A stretch of 64,000 nucleotides of DNA from assembly GCF_030272615.1 (NCBI RefSeq), contig NC_081405.1, positions 570,335,095-570,399,094 on the forward strand, given 5' to 3'. The stretch is from Cryptomeria japonica. Taxonomy: Eukaryota; Streptophyta; Pinopsida; Cupressales; Cupressaceae. The position numbers were made by a program, and so were the translations under genes. The notes beneath the pieces are model-generated. The model saw only the letters and a program-made list of their open reading frames with translations. It was not told the origin of the DNA and searched no databases. How positions within the stretch are numbered: the stretch's first letter is position 1; every line of letters begins with the position of its first letter. Positions 23,915 through 35,338 of this stretch are shown here, in pieces.

Positions 23915-26900
23915 ATGAAATTCATCTCATGGAATGTGAGAGGTTTGGAAGCTCTAGACATGAAGAGGATTATTAAACGTTTCATGGATTCCCATAAAGA
24001 TCTGGATTTCCTGATGCTTCAGGAGAAAAAATCTATTAATTTTAGTCTAGAAGGTAATTTAAACTTCATTTGGAAGGACTCTATCAAATTCTGCTCTAGC
24101 CATCTCAAGGGTAGGGGTGGTGTTGGTTTGCTCATCAGCCCTAGATGAGCGAATCACATCACTCACGATGGCTGCTCCCCATGTAATAGGGTTGTTTGGG
24201 CTTCGATTAGTATTAACAACACCCTCTTTGGGATCTATAACATCTATACGTCTAATGACTATAAAGAAATAATTGCCCTCTGGGATTGGATTGCCTCCCT
24301 TCCTGATATACCTTGGATCATAGGAGGTGATTTTAACATGGTCGAGAATGGCGAGGACAAAATGGGAGGCACATCCTTTGGTTGGAAGGGTTCTAAAAAA
24401 TCCCATTGGGATAGGATGAAACATATCAGAAATTTGTTTGACCTCTACTCGGTAAAAATGTTGAATCCAAGGGGCTATGGAACACATGGTGTAACTCCCA
24501 AATAGGTCCTAACGAAATCTATTGTAAGCTCGACCATTTTTATGCCAATAAGGACCTCCTTTCATTTTCCCTTAATGCTCATGGTAACCCTATCGTGGTC
24601 TACCCCTTTACTCTATCTGATCATCACCCTATCTCTGCCCATATCAGATTGTCTGATCCTCTTCCCACCAATAGGTTGGGGCCTAAGAAATTCATTCTCA
24701 ACACTAACCTCCTCAAAGATGTAGATGTTCTCTCTACCATTAGAATTGTCAGACTGACCAATAAAAGTAACAAGCACCTTGCATCACATATTGATAGATG
24801 GAACTTTAATATTAACTCTTGGCAAAAGCTCTTGCAAACTATTGGTCAGAAAAGGGCCAAAGACTATAGATTTGAGGAAATTACTCTTAACAGTAACCTC
24901 TTACAGATGGAAAATGAAGTCCAGTCAAATCCCTCCAACCCTAAACTTGATCCTAATGTGGCTAGTGCAAGGGATGCTCTTAGACGACACCAGCAAAACA
25001 AGATTAAGGGGGGCATGATTAGGGCCCGCACCCACTGGTTTCAGTTTGGTGACAAAGGTTCCAAGTTTTTCTTTAACCCTCTTAGGCATAAACATAGCCA
25101 GGAAACAATTGATAGAATCATCATTGATAATGATGAGATCTTTGACCTTGACAAGATTAAAGAGGCATTTGCTCTCTTTTACCAAAATCTATTCACCTCT
25201 GAGGAGTCTGAGGCGGATAAGACCCTTAGAATCGAGTTTCATGCCATCATTCCTAGAAGGATCATTGAGGAAGACACCTACCTCCTGAAGCGTCACTTCT
25301 CTTTTGATGAAATCCAAAGAGCCATCAATTCCCTCCATAATGATAAAGCCCTGGGGCTTGATGGGCTCCCTATTGAATTTTACAAAGGTAATAGTGACTA
25401 GATCTGCTCTGACCTTTTGGATGTTTATAATGAGGGTGTCCTTAAAGGCTCCCTTCGAGGATCTATCAACAAGAGAACTATTAAACTCTTACCCAAGGAT
25501 GGGGATAAGGACCTCATCAAAAACTGGAGGCCCATTACTCTTCTCAATGTTTCCTATAAGATTTTGGCTAAAATGCTTGGTATAAGGCTGGAAACGATCC
25601 TGCCCAAGTTCATATGCTCTACGCAGACCGATTTCATTAAAGGTAGATATATTTTGGAAAACCTTATTACCAATTGGGAAGCTATGCACTAGGCTAAGGT
25701 CTCTAGGAAAGACACTGCTATGTTTCTCCTAGACTTTGAAAAATCCTATGATAGGGTGGAATGGGGCTTTATTATCCTAATGCTTGAATCCTTTGGTTTT
25801 CCTAGGGAGTTTTGTTCCTATGTTAAAGTCCTTTTACAGGATGCTTCCATGTAGATTGATGTTAATGGCTCCCGCTCACCTCCTATTTTGCTTTCCCACT
25901 CCATTCATCAGGGATGCCCTCTGGCCCTTGCCCTATTTGTTATTGCCTTGGATGCGTTATACTATCTCCTTAGAGAGAGCTCATTCTCCCCCAAAGTTAA
26001 TGGAGTTAGGCTCCCTAATGACAATGAACTTATCAACATTCAATTTGCTGATAACACAGATCTCTTTCTTGAGCTTACCAAAGCTAATATGAATCACCTT
26101 AACCACAAATTACATTTGTTTGGCTCTATCTCGGGAGCCCAGATCTCTAAGGCCAAGTCGACCTTCCTTAGTTGGAGGGAGCATCCCCCGGATTGGTTTG
26201 ATAACTATGGGTACCAATGGGGTGGTCCTTCCAAGATTGTTAAATACCTTGGTGCCCCATTTTCTATATCCCCCTCCCTGAAGGATATGTGGCTCTAGGT
26301 TAAAGGGAAAATTGACAAGAAACTAAAGAAATGGAACAATAGATTCCTCTCCCTAGCTGGTAGAGTTCAAGTTTGCCAAAAAATCCTCTCATCTTATAAT
26401 ATATACTATTCCTCTACTCAGATGTTTAGAAACTACTAGATCCTTGAGATTTAAAAGGCTGTTAGATGGTTTCTATGGTCAGATGGTAAAGGCAACAGGA
26501 AATTGCATGTTGTTAATTGGAAATGGTGTCACATTAAGAAAACTCTTGGTGGCCTTGGGTTAAAAGATCTTAGGACCCAAGTTATTTCTCTTGTGGCCAA
26601 GTGGATCTTCCATACTTTCGAAGGGCAGGAACCTTGGAAGGTTTTAATCAGAAGCAACATTGAGAGGGTTGTTCCGAAGAAGGCCAACTCCTGGAAAGGT
26701 TTACCTTTTGCTGACCTGGTGGCTAGTGATTTCCCTATCTCTGTCCAAGGCTCCTCTATCTTTAGGTCTATTTGAAAGGCCTGGGAACATATTAGATACA
26801 AGAGATCCATATGGTGGAACCTCCATCATGTGAGCAAGCCTCTAGCTCTCACACAGGGGTGCTCGGCTAGGGCCTGGGCCAAGAAAGGCATTAAACCCTT

Positions 26901-27576
26901 CATTGATATTCTGGAGCATGGTGATATTCCTTCTTGGGAAGAGCTTAGTTTGAAGTTCAACCTTCCTTCCTCTCAAAAAAGGACCTACCATTTGATTAAG
27001 CAGGCGTGTGTGGATCTTGGACTGCTTAAGCATTGCTATGTGGACTTGCATAGTTTCCTATCTTTTAAGTGGGCTGATGGTATTCTTTTGTCTAAAATTA
27101 AGGCACAAAATATATATGCTATTCTAAACTCTGATTCCTCTATTATCAATCATGCTAATATGTTATGGTATTCTAACCTTTCTGTTCTACAATGGTAGAA
27201 AATCTTTAGTAGGCTCTGGAAAAGTTTGATTGAACCAAAACTCAAGTGCTTTAAATGGTTGTTGTTGCTGAATAGGCTCCCTCTAAAAAGGAGTTGTGTT
27301 GCTTTTGATCTTTGTTCTATCTATAAACTCCCTGATATTGGGTGACATATCTTCTTTGACTGCTCCATTGCTAAGGAGATCTGGTTAATGTTTGGTTTTT
27401 TTATCCCTAACCTTATGAATACGATGGAAGTTATCTTGAGTTATATTCATGGCTTAAAGAAAGATGCTGATATTTTCTGGTTTATTTTATCTGCTAATAT
27501 CCTCAAGTATATATGGAAGATTAGGAATGCTGAGAGGTTTGATGGTCAAACCAGGGCCCTTACTGAATCTTTTTGA
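23915..27576 (+). pseudogene. LINE copy C ORF2: endonuclease and reverse transcriptase
   Basis: Starts at ATG 23915 (MKFISWNVRGLE). Endonuclease motifs are LMLQEKKS, WIIGGDFNMVENG and SDHHPISAHI. Reverse transcriptase motifs are RPITLLNVSYKILAKML, FEKSYDRVEWG and IHQGCPLALALF. The catalytic box reads FADN at 26044-26055, so the second Asp is lost (copy B has FVDD). Stops include TGA 24146, TAG 25399, TAG 25690, TAG 25852, TAG 26296, TAG 26437, TAA 26452 and TGA 26773, where copy B has Trp or Gln. A Cys-containing zf-RVT-like stretch lies at about 27240-27400. The frame ends at TGA 27574-27576, as in copy B. Confidence 0.92.
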
Positions 27577-28003
27577 AGACTCATATTCTTTAAAATTGCT
27601 ATGCAGGTTACTCTTACCATAAACGTTGAAAGGAATAAGTTGTTGAGGTTCCTGAAAGACGGGCACACCACCATGTTCATCTATGAGATGAAAGATGGGT
27701 ACGAATGGAGACGCAATAGGGACAACCTCTCATCCTTTGAGGAGGTGCTCAAGAGGTTGAACAATGAAGTTAGAACTAATAGGGAATGCAAGGGTGGATG
27801 ACTTGGGTGGAGGCCATTGATGGCATCCTGTCCTAGCTTATCTGTTGTTTTCTTGTAATTTCTCTATTGGATAGTTTCAAACTTTTTGATCGTGCACTGT
27901 TGTGCGGTCTCAAACTCTCACTCTAGTTTAGTTTTTGTTTCTGCTGTCATGTGGAAGTGACAGCTATCTTTTTGTTCTGTTCTCCCTTGATCTTTAATAT
28001 AAA
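27577..28003 (+). other. LINE copy C region after the shared TGA, and 3' untranslated region
   Basis: The ORF2 frame remains open after the TGA to 27801 and matches copy B over about 67 codons. The remaining 200 bases are 3' untranslated sequence without a clear A-run; the end is placed by alignment with copy B. Confidence 0.65.
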
Positions 28004-28504
28004 TTTTTTTTCTATTATAACACTCCACCATATATAATTTAAATCTTAATCCTTTTTATTTACATTCAACAAATTTAAATTTAATCTTTATTAACTCAAT
28101 TCTTTATATAATAAATCATATCTAATTTTTTTCTATCACAAACTAAATATTTTGAAAGCTCAATTTTTAATATAGTTTTAAGAGAAAGTTAATATTTATT
28201 AATTATTATTATTCACATTATTCCAAACGTAATATAATAATTTGCAATAAAATACATTCCATTGTATTATTTGAAGAGTATTTTTAAGTGTCACATTACA
28301 TGAATTCATTTTAAATTTTTGATCTACCAACATTGTTTTATTGTAATATTTATTTTGTGTGCTCATTTTTTATTGGTACATATTCAAATGTGTTGTAAAA
28401 TCGGGTAAGATTCCACATTTAACTACTTTACTTATATTTACACCCAATCATATTATTCGAAAGGCTATAATCAAATTGGCATTTAGTCATCAGATACAAC
28501 TTCC
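28004..28504. other. AT-rich stretch without a gene
   Basis: About 500 bases between LINE copy C and the next recognisable unit copy. I see no gene or repeat boundary here. Confidence 0.5.
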
Positions 28505-30017
28505 CTATAAAGAGGTAAATTTGAAGTGAATATAATCATATTAAATTAGCTTACATAATCATATATAAAATAATTTGACAGTTTAAAATAATAAGAATGA
28601 GTAAGCTAATATTATATTTTATATTAAATATAATTATAATATTTAAAATTAATATTAATATAATTTATCATTATAAATATTTTAATCAATTATACTATAA
28701 CTCTAGTTTTAATTAATTATTTTTTTAATTTATAATTATTTGAAATTTTAAACAAAATGATAATTAATTAAAATGATTTTAAATAAAATATTAATTATAA
28801 TCTTAATTTTATACAATGATTAAATTATAATTATAATTTCTATTACTATTATTTATTATAATTATGATTAAAGTCAAAATCAAGAATAAATAGTAATTGT
28901 GGTTATAACTATTCAATAACTAAATTACAATACTTAAAAAGGAAGTAGTAGTCACAACATTTCTTTGGTTTTATAAATTTCCAAATTTAAATTTTCATCA
29001 ATTTGATTCAAATCTATGCTCAGTTTACATGACAGAATGGTACATTTAAAAACCAAATTTGAATAAGATGAAGCATTCACTACATGTAATATAGCTTTCA
29101 CTAATTCTTTCAATGCACACTCTACACTCGATCCTCTCCTAGTATTTTTGGCTCATTGGCCGTAAAGAATGGCGTGGTACAGATGGGACAAGTATTGTGA
29201 TCCTCAAGCCATGGCCAAATACAGTGAGAATGAAATATGTGTCGGATCATACAAGGAATTTCTCGAACCTCTTCCTCCAGAATAAAATCATCCCTACAAA
29301 CTCCACAGAAAAGTCCATCATCCACATGAAAATCTGAAACTGTTACAATGGGGAGTCCCTCTACCAATTCTTTCGCCTTCCTTTCATTCTCCATTATCTT
29401 GACGATACTTTTCAGAATAGAATCGAAGGTATTGAAGACGCCACGTAACCACCGAATATCAGCAGGGAGTCGATCCTCGTGAACTTCAATCAGGAGAAAT
29501 TCAGAATACAATGAATCGTGAAGGCTGTTAAGCTGTTGCAGACGACGAGGGAGAGCTTCACGTTCCATAAAACAATTTGCTTGTATGAATAACTTGGTGG
29601 CTTCGATACGTAAATCCCCCATGCGGCATTCCAGGGTTTTGCACCACTCTGCAAGTTCATTCTCCCTGCAACCCATTTTCTTCTCCTCCTGCATTTGCAT
29701 TTCTTCAGTTCACCGCCTTTATCCAATTAGCACTGAGCTGATTTTCAATTTGGTATGTGAATTTGTGGAATGGGTTGCAGTTCTGTGAGAATATGTAGTG
29801 AATGAAGGGTCAGCGATAGTTTCTTCTCGCGACTCGTCAAAACAGGTTAGCCGTTGATCCAAACACTAGTTAATTTAGGCATAACTTTTCACCGCTTATC
29901 TTTATAAAGAACTTGAAAATTTATTATTAAATATTGTTTCGAAATATTTTTAAAATCAGAATTCTTAAAGTTAAGTGATTTATTTTTAGATGTTTATAAT
30001 TAATGATTATTTTAGAT
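28505..30017. repeat. AT-rich duplicated unit, copy U3
   Basis: Matches 19660-20578 and then 5700-6800: shared AGTGAATATAATCATATTA-like stretch near 28526, the RING gene 3' flank, the RING gene itself (29122-29700) and about 300 bases of its 5' flank. Similarity to 6780-6815 stops near 30017, where a TTA/TTT-rich tract leads into unrelated CpG-dense sequence. Confidence 0.78.
29122..29700 (-). CDS. RING-H2 finger protein, probable E3 ubiquitin ligase (copy C)
   Basis: Intronless 192-residue paralogue of the protein at 5913-6494, with the same start and all eight zinc ligands kept in the same spacing. The two proteins differ at about 15 positions in residues 1-93 and at none in residues 94-140. 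They differ at three positions in the finger (141, 142 and 153), and the last dozen residues are divergent, with one residue fewer here. Predicted role is transfer of ubiquitin from an E2 to unknown targets in a soluble compartment. That both copies remain open next to dead transposons suggests selection or recent exchange between them. No close named family member is claimed. Confidence 0.82.
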   Translation of the reverse strand: MQMQEEKKMGCRENELAEWCKTLECRMGDLRIEATKLFIQANCFMEREALPRRLQQLNSLHDSLYSEFLLIEVHEDRLPADIRWLRGVFNTFDSILKSIVKIMENERKAKELVEGLPIVTVSDFHVDDGLFCGVCRDDFILEEEVREIPCMIRHIFHSHCIWPWLEDHNTCPICTTPFFTANEPKILGEDRV

Positions 30018-30045
30018 TATTATTATTATTTTTATTTATTTTTAG

Positions 30046-30430
30046 TCAATAGGCTATTCCTCTTGGGAGTAGCCCACGTCGGGAAAGAGTCTCACGCCGC
30101 GAACTCGTCATTTCCTGTTGCGGTCGAGCTTTTCCTGCGGATGTTCGTGTGCGGATGTTCGTGTCAAACTGTTTTGCGAGCCAAAAAAAAAATGCATTTT
30201 CATCTAGCCACAGTGGGCTATGGTTATCAACAACACGCCGTGCACCTGACCTGGTTACCCCACGCATGACTGGAAATTGATATCCGTCCAGGTGCTTCCC
30301 ACAGACCACGCGTTCAATACCACCCAACTACTGCTCTGCAATCTGTCTGGCACCGCCATGAACGTATTTTATATTATTGTCGAGCAGTGACTAAAACAAG
30401 ACAAGATCCGAACAATTTCAGGTTTGCCTT
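30046..30430. promoter_or_regulatory. CpG-dense segment, candidate promoter or 5' exon
   Basis: This segment has many CpG pairs (for example CACGCCGCGAACTCG, TGCGGTCGAG, ACCACGCGTTC), while the sequence on both sides is CpG-poor and AT-rich. It contains a perfect 14-bp tandem duplication, GCGGATGTTCGTGT, at 30137-30164. Retained CpG in an otherwise decayed plant region suggests low methylation, as at an active promoter or 5' exon. No coding frame supports a gene here; the open frames on both strands are short and unlike any family I know. Confidence 0.35.
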
Positions 30431-32570
30431 TTAATTTATTTTGTTTTGATGCAACTTCTTTTTGTTCATTGCATTTAAATATGACTGTTGAGTTAGGGTT
30501 TCGAATCGGTTCCCCTGTTTTGGACTCCTGCCTAACATGAAAACACTGATTGATGCTTTTCCACGAATTGAAGCGAATTCATTCTGATTTGTCGTGAAGA
30601 GGACAGAAAATTGGAGGAGAGAAAATTGCACTGGAGACTTTGCATTTCTTAGTTGTGACATAGCGGGAGAGAGCTCAGTGTCCGTATAGAACAAAAAATC
30701 CTTATGCAATTTGTTTTGAATGGCTGTGCTTGTCCCTATGTTCAAGGAAATCTGTGTGCGTTAATTTAGTTTCGGTTTCGTTAATTTAACTTAGGTCTTT
30801 TTTCTCTGCACAAAAGCATTGCGATAAGCTCCCGTTGACAATAAGACCACAGGATTTGCCTGAAATGTTTTCCCCATTCAACAACTTAAAGCACTGATTT
30901 GGCATGTTTCTTAAAAAAATTAACATGTTTTGTTCAATACAATCCATAGCGTCTGTCAAATTGGACTACTCAAGCATATTCTAGGGTTAGAAAGGGAAAT
31001 GAATATCAGTCTCGATTTGGTTTCTCTAGATACAGAGCAATTATTGTGTATGTGGTTTTTTTTTTCTAGATGAAACTGGCTGCCCTACTATTAAACAGTC
31101 ACACCACACCCATCATGGTGCAATTAAAGTGTCGCTGCTTTCACATGAGATGCCGAGCCTGGGTATCAGTGTTATAATTGTTCCATCTAATTATGTGAGA
31201 GTATTTATAATACTGATTTGAATATATAAATCTCCAATAGGAGCATGTCCGTTGACGCTACACAGAGACAGTTACTGTTCCGTTAGCATACCTTGCTAAA
31301 AGCTCAAATATTTTAGAGAAAAAGGAGAGCTAAAGGAAGGACATATATCAAAAACTATAGCTGGACATTTATAGTACAAAAAAGAAGTGAGTGGGCATAT
31401 TTGCAATCTTTAAAAACAAGATCAGGAGGCTCCAGCCAACCCAATTTATTCAATCAAATAAATTCATATTGTCAATGCACATAACACCAGCTATAGCCCA
31501 AAGACATATCCAACCTAGAGTTAAACTAAATTCAAGTGCAAGCCACTCCGTTGCCCTTTGATTAAATTTTCAGCTTGTAGCACTATCTTTGAGCTACTGA
31601 TAAAACATCCATTCGAATGCAATTCTAAAGAAAATGGCAACTATTATCATTATTATTATTTAATCACAACTTAATATATTGTTTTAGGCATTTGCATGAT
31701 TGGGTCCACTAATTTTATAATATAAAACTTATAATGTAAAATAATTATTTATTTTAGGGAATTGAATCTTACATTATTGTGGTAATTGTTTATATTCATC
31801 ACGGATTTCCTTAAGCTTGGTTGAGCTGAGATCTTTACCTCGAGTTTCATGATATCTCTATGATTTGTCTCTGTTTATTCCGCCAACAAAACTTTATTTA
31901 GTATATTTATTGATGCACTTACATTTGGCATTTCCTTGGGTTTAAAGATCTATTTCACTGTTTGTAGTTCCCCAGAGTAAAAGATATGGCAACATGTGTT
32001 GTCATCTCACTTTATGTGCCCCTTGGCTCAATTTCGGTAACCCTTTTGAGCTTGTTTTGATCTATTATCCTCCAGGTAAGAAGATGGGCCCCATGTGTAG
32101 TGTTGCTTCATCATCCCCACACATGATTTGTTCCTGTTAATTTCATCTCATTTTTGTGCTTAATGAGATTGCGACACTTGTCACAATTTTGTGTGTTGTT
32201 TCATAATATTCTTTTATCTTTAGAGTTTTTTTGGTTATTTCATATTCAGTGAGAATGTGATGTGTCACAACCCTGTAGCTCACTTTCCCTATTTTAAAGT
32301 ATATTTTACTAATCCGATCTCCCTTTTAATGATAGGGAGATTGTTCATTGCTCCCTTCCAACTCACCTGATAGGAGGTTTTAATCTCTTTTTTACTTTAT
32401 GTCTCCAGCTAATTAAGATGGGATTAGCGTCACACCTCAGTGCATATGTTTTATGAGATATTTTGGAACCAACTTACAAAGGCATATTGTTTATTCACTC
32501 ATAGGAAGAGTGACATAATAACAGATGGCGTCTTTTTTTACATCATTTGTGGGGTATAATTGTTATCTTG
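30431..32570. other. Sequence of unknown nature, no gene seen
   Basis: Over 2 kb of sequence with more balanced composition than the AT-rich units and no match to the other parts of the window. It could be an intron or intergenic DNA. I find no open frame worth calling and no repeat. Confidence 0.4.
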
Positions 32571-32573
32571 CAG

Positions 32574-32747
32574 GAACTATGTCCAAGGCATACCCAACCG
32601 CAATGACAGGTGTTTGAATAACGTCGAGTGAAGGATTGATTTGCGCAGTTGCTACCTCTGCATTATCATGACATCTTGATTCAGAAAGCTTCTATTCTTC
32701 TTCTGCCATTTTCTTCTCAACCAATGCATTCCCTTGGTCATTAATCT
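32574..32747 (-). pseudogene. Exon-like segment, unidentified
   Basis: On the - strand a TTTATTTTATAG acceptor-like site (near 32750) precedes a frame reading INDQGNALVEKKMAEEE, a stop, KLSESRCHDNAEVATAQ, INPSLDVIQTPVIAVGYALD. The stop is one codon in an otherwise protein-like frame. No donor GT follows at the end. I do not recognise the family. It may pair with 32947-33094, but the reading frames join only with a shift. Confidence 0.25.
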
Positions 32748-32946
32748 ATAAAATAAAATACGAATACTCTGTCAAATAAATAATTAAAAAGTTATTTTAA
32801 TTATTATATATATAGAGAAACAAATATTAATTTAGAGTCTACAATCAATCTATAAAAAGAGAGTTTCTTTTCCTCCATTCAGCTAAATATTTTGAAAGTT
32901 TTTCTACTAATGAAAACACAACATATATTAGTTATAAATAATGTTA

Positions 32947-33094
32947 TTTACTGTGGCTGATTCTTAAATGGCTCATTAAAAATTTGAGTTGTGACGACTT
33001 TGTTGGACAAATTCATCTTTAAAACATATGGCTTTGAATACTTTACAATTCTACATGGAGGTGGAGGAATCACCATCTTCTCTGAAGATTCTCC
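32947..33094 (-). pseudogene. Exon-like segment, unidentified
   Basis: On the - strand, TTGTACAG precedes ESSEKMVIPPPPCRIVKYSK, then PYVLKMNLSNKVVTTQIFNE and PFKNQP. A possible donor, CA/GTAAAT, lies at the end. The composition is protein-like and the piece is fully open, but I cannot name a family, and it could be chance. Confidence 0.25.
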
Positions 33095-33099
33095 TGTAC

Positions 33100-34219
33100 A
33101 AATTTTAAACTTATTATTAGCCTATAACTTACAACATTAGAATAGGAAACTTTATCTACTTGGCTAATATGATTTACATATCATGATCTGTTAAATTAAT
33201 GAAGTTTAGTTATTTTTGTTGTTACATGTATCATATATATTTACTTTGCAAACAAATAAGAACAAGACATATGACAATTGGTTCTGAGGTAGATTTTTGT
33301 TCTCAACAAAAAGTGCATAAAGCATGAAGCAAAAGATTTTATATATCTTAACCTTATTCCGTACATAAATATCTACAGAAGACTACGCAAATGCTTCTTT
33401 TTTCTACTCTATAATTAAGTTTAACTAGTTCTCTCTGAATCTACTAGAATCTATTTTTTTGTGATTCACAAGAGTTTTGTATGTTTTACACACTATCCAC
33501 ATCAATCAATAAAGTTTAATTAGTGTTAATGCTTTTATATATGATGTATTTTCTAATTTGATATTTATTATTAATTCTTGTTTTTTTTATTTGTTCTGTT
33601 GTTGTAAATATATACAAATTGATCATATATATATATGCATACATCCATCACACACAAGAAATAGAAATACACATCACAGTCTCCCATACATAACATATAC
33701 ATCCATCATATTCTGGTTAGTAAACACCAAAGTCTAGGGAAGTATTGTGCTGATGTCAAACAATCTCCCTCACCAAGTGTAAACCTACAGAAAAATCTCT
33801 TGTAGAGAATGGAGAATGTGTTCCAAGGTACAGTCAAATCCAATAGTGACCAGACAGAGAAATCCTATTTTCACTTATTTTTTCACTATAGGCTAGGAAA
33901 GTGATAATTATTTCACATCTAGGAATCATGAATAGAGTGCCTTCTTTTCTTGATTTGAAGTTACTGAGAAAAACAACAAATGTAAATAGCTTATTTAAAG
34001 AAACACAATAGTCAATAGAAGGGAAAGAATCTACCAACCACGATGATTCCAAGAATGGGCATGGTAACATCAGCTAATAAAATCACAACTACAAATATTC
34101 CATTCAATTACTTTGACAATACAAATTTTGGAGCACTTACAAGTCAATCAATAGGAGTCTAATTGGCTAAAAATCCTCAACTATAAGAATTTGGTCAATA
34201 ACATCTGAGTGTCATCTAT
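33100..34219. other. AT-rich stretch without a gene
   Basis: About 1.1 kb with no supported gene or repeat boundary. A short (AT)n run near 33628-33640 is the only simple feature. Confidence 0.5.
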
Positions 34220-34485
34220 ATAGAGATGGAGCTGGGGGAGGGGCCATTGATATAGAGAGATAGATAGAGTGCCCTAGATAGAATAGTCCAAGGGAGTAAT
34301 GGGTACATGAGCCATCTTTGTCAAAACTTCTATTCAAGGCCTAAACATGTTTTGTCTTGTTGTGTGTGTGACTATTCTGGGGCTCTCCCCTGTTTTGCTA
34401 TTGGTTTATGTCTATTTGGCTAATGGTTGGCTTTTGTAAAACTTTTGGTTTCGGGTCCATGTAAAACCCATTTATCTTTATCAAA
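34220..34485 (+). mobile_element. Possible LINE 3' end fragment
   Basis: The stretch ends GGTTTCGGGTCCATG, then AAACCCATTTATC and TTTATCAAAAATAA. It resembles the T/G-rich 3' untranslated ends of plant LINEs, with a short A-rich end. No coding part is present and no duplication is seen, so this is a weak call. Confidence 0.3.
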
Positions 34486-34833
34486 AATAATTCCTCGAAT
34501 TACATAATATAATAACATCTTAAACAATATAACTCTTAAAACAAATTCAACTCTTATTATCTTATTTTTAAGATTAATAATCTTCACGAAACAAGGGATC
34601 AAGAACGCAGCATTTAGAAGTAGTAATGCAAGGAATTAGACTTGCAAAAGGTCATTCTAGATCTCAGAATAACTATAAAATTACCATAATTTTGTGAAGC
34701 TAATATAACAATATTGATAGGAAGGGCAGATCTTTTTTCTTTGCTATGAAGTACCTTCTTGATGCAAAGTACTTTGTGGGCTTGTTTTTTATTAATATAT
34801 ATATAGAGAGAGAGGGGTTGGAGGTCCATGTGT

Positions 34834-34928
34834 AGATAGTAGAAGGATAATTTATGATGTAGTTCAACTATTACTAAACTTGGTATTATTAATATTGAAC
34901 TACATCCTAAACTATCTTTCTACTATCT
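34834..34928. repeat. Long inverted repeat (hairpin), 34-base arms
   Basis: Arms 34834-34867 and 34895-34928 are complementary at 31 of 34 positions, with a 27-base loop. The inner 12 bases are perfect (GATGTAGTTCAA against TTGAACTACATC). Of the three imperfect pairs, one would be a G-U wobble in RNA. It could be a miniature foldback element remnant or a hairpin RNA source. Confidence 0.75.
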
Positions 34929-35184
34929 TGTTTTGAAGTTTATTAATGATATGAGACTCTTTCTTATCTTCTCCTTTGAAAACATCTTGTTTTGAAGTTT
35001 CTCACTAACTTAGGATTAATGTTTTGATTGGTTCCTTTCTTGAGGCCCTCTTCTTTGATGTCTCACTTTCTTGAAGTGGTTAGTTCTCTTTGCAATCTTC
35101 ATCTAGGCTATTATTAGTATTAGGTATAGATTTTGAAACGTTTTACAAATTTCTTTTTTCTTCATAGTCTATGCCCTAAACAAA

Positions 35185-35338
35185 AATTTACCGACTAGAT
35201 GACAATCATTTTCCATTTTAGATGTTGTTTCATTCTTTGATTTGAAAATGCACAGTTGTAATTTTAACAACAATTTACCACCTAGATGAAAGTCATTTTT
35301 TATTTTTGATGTTGTTTCATTCTTTGATTTGAACATGC
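35185..35338 (+). repeat. Tandem duplication of an 87-base unit
   Basis: AATTTACC-A/G-CTAGATG starts the copies at 35185 and 35272. Both continue through GATGTTGTTTCATTCTTTG to ATTTGAAAATGC or ATTTGAACATGC. The second copy ends near 35338. Confidence 0.7.

Larger units (their letters stand above)
22040..28003 (+). mobile_element. L1-type LINE, copy C (sister of copy B)
   Basis: Collinear with the LINE at 7253-13353 from the 5' untranslated region (shared TTCCACGTGGTTT-like stretch near 22165) through ORF1 and ORF2 to the 3' end, where CTTTAATATAAA matches CTTTAATATTAAA of copy B. The exact 5' base and a target-site duplication are not certain. Copies B and C differ by many substitutions, so neither is a recent duplicate of the other by segmental copying; they read as two insertions of one family. 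Confidence 0.9.

Noticed and set aside
32579-32617. ATG reading MSKAYPTAMTGV after a TTGCAG acceptor on the + strand, like the first residues of a cytosolic ascorbate peroxidase
   Set aside because: Only about seven residues resemble it, the frame stops at once, and no other part of that enzyme is seen.
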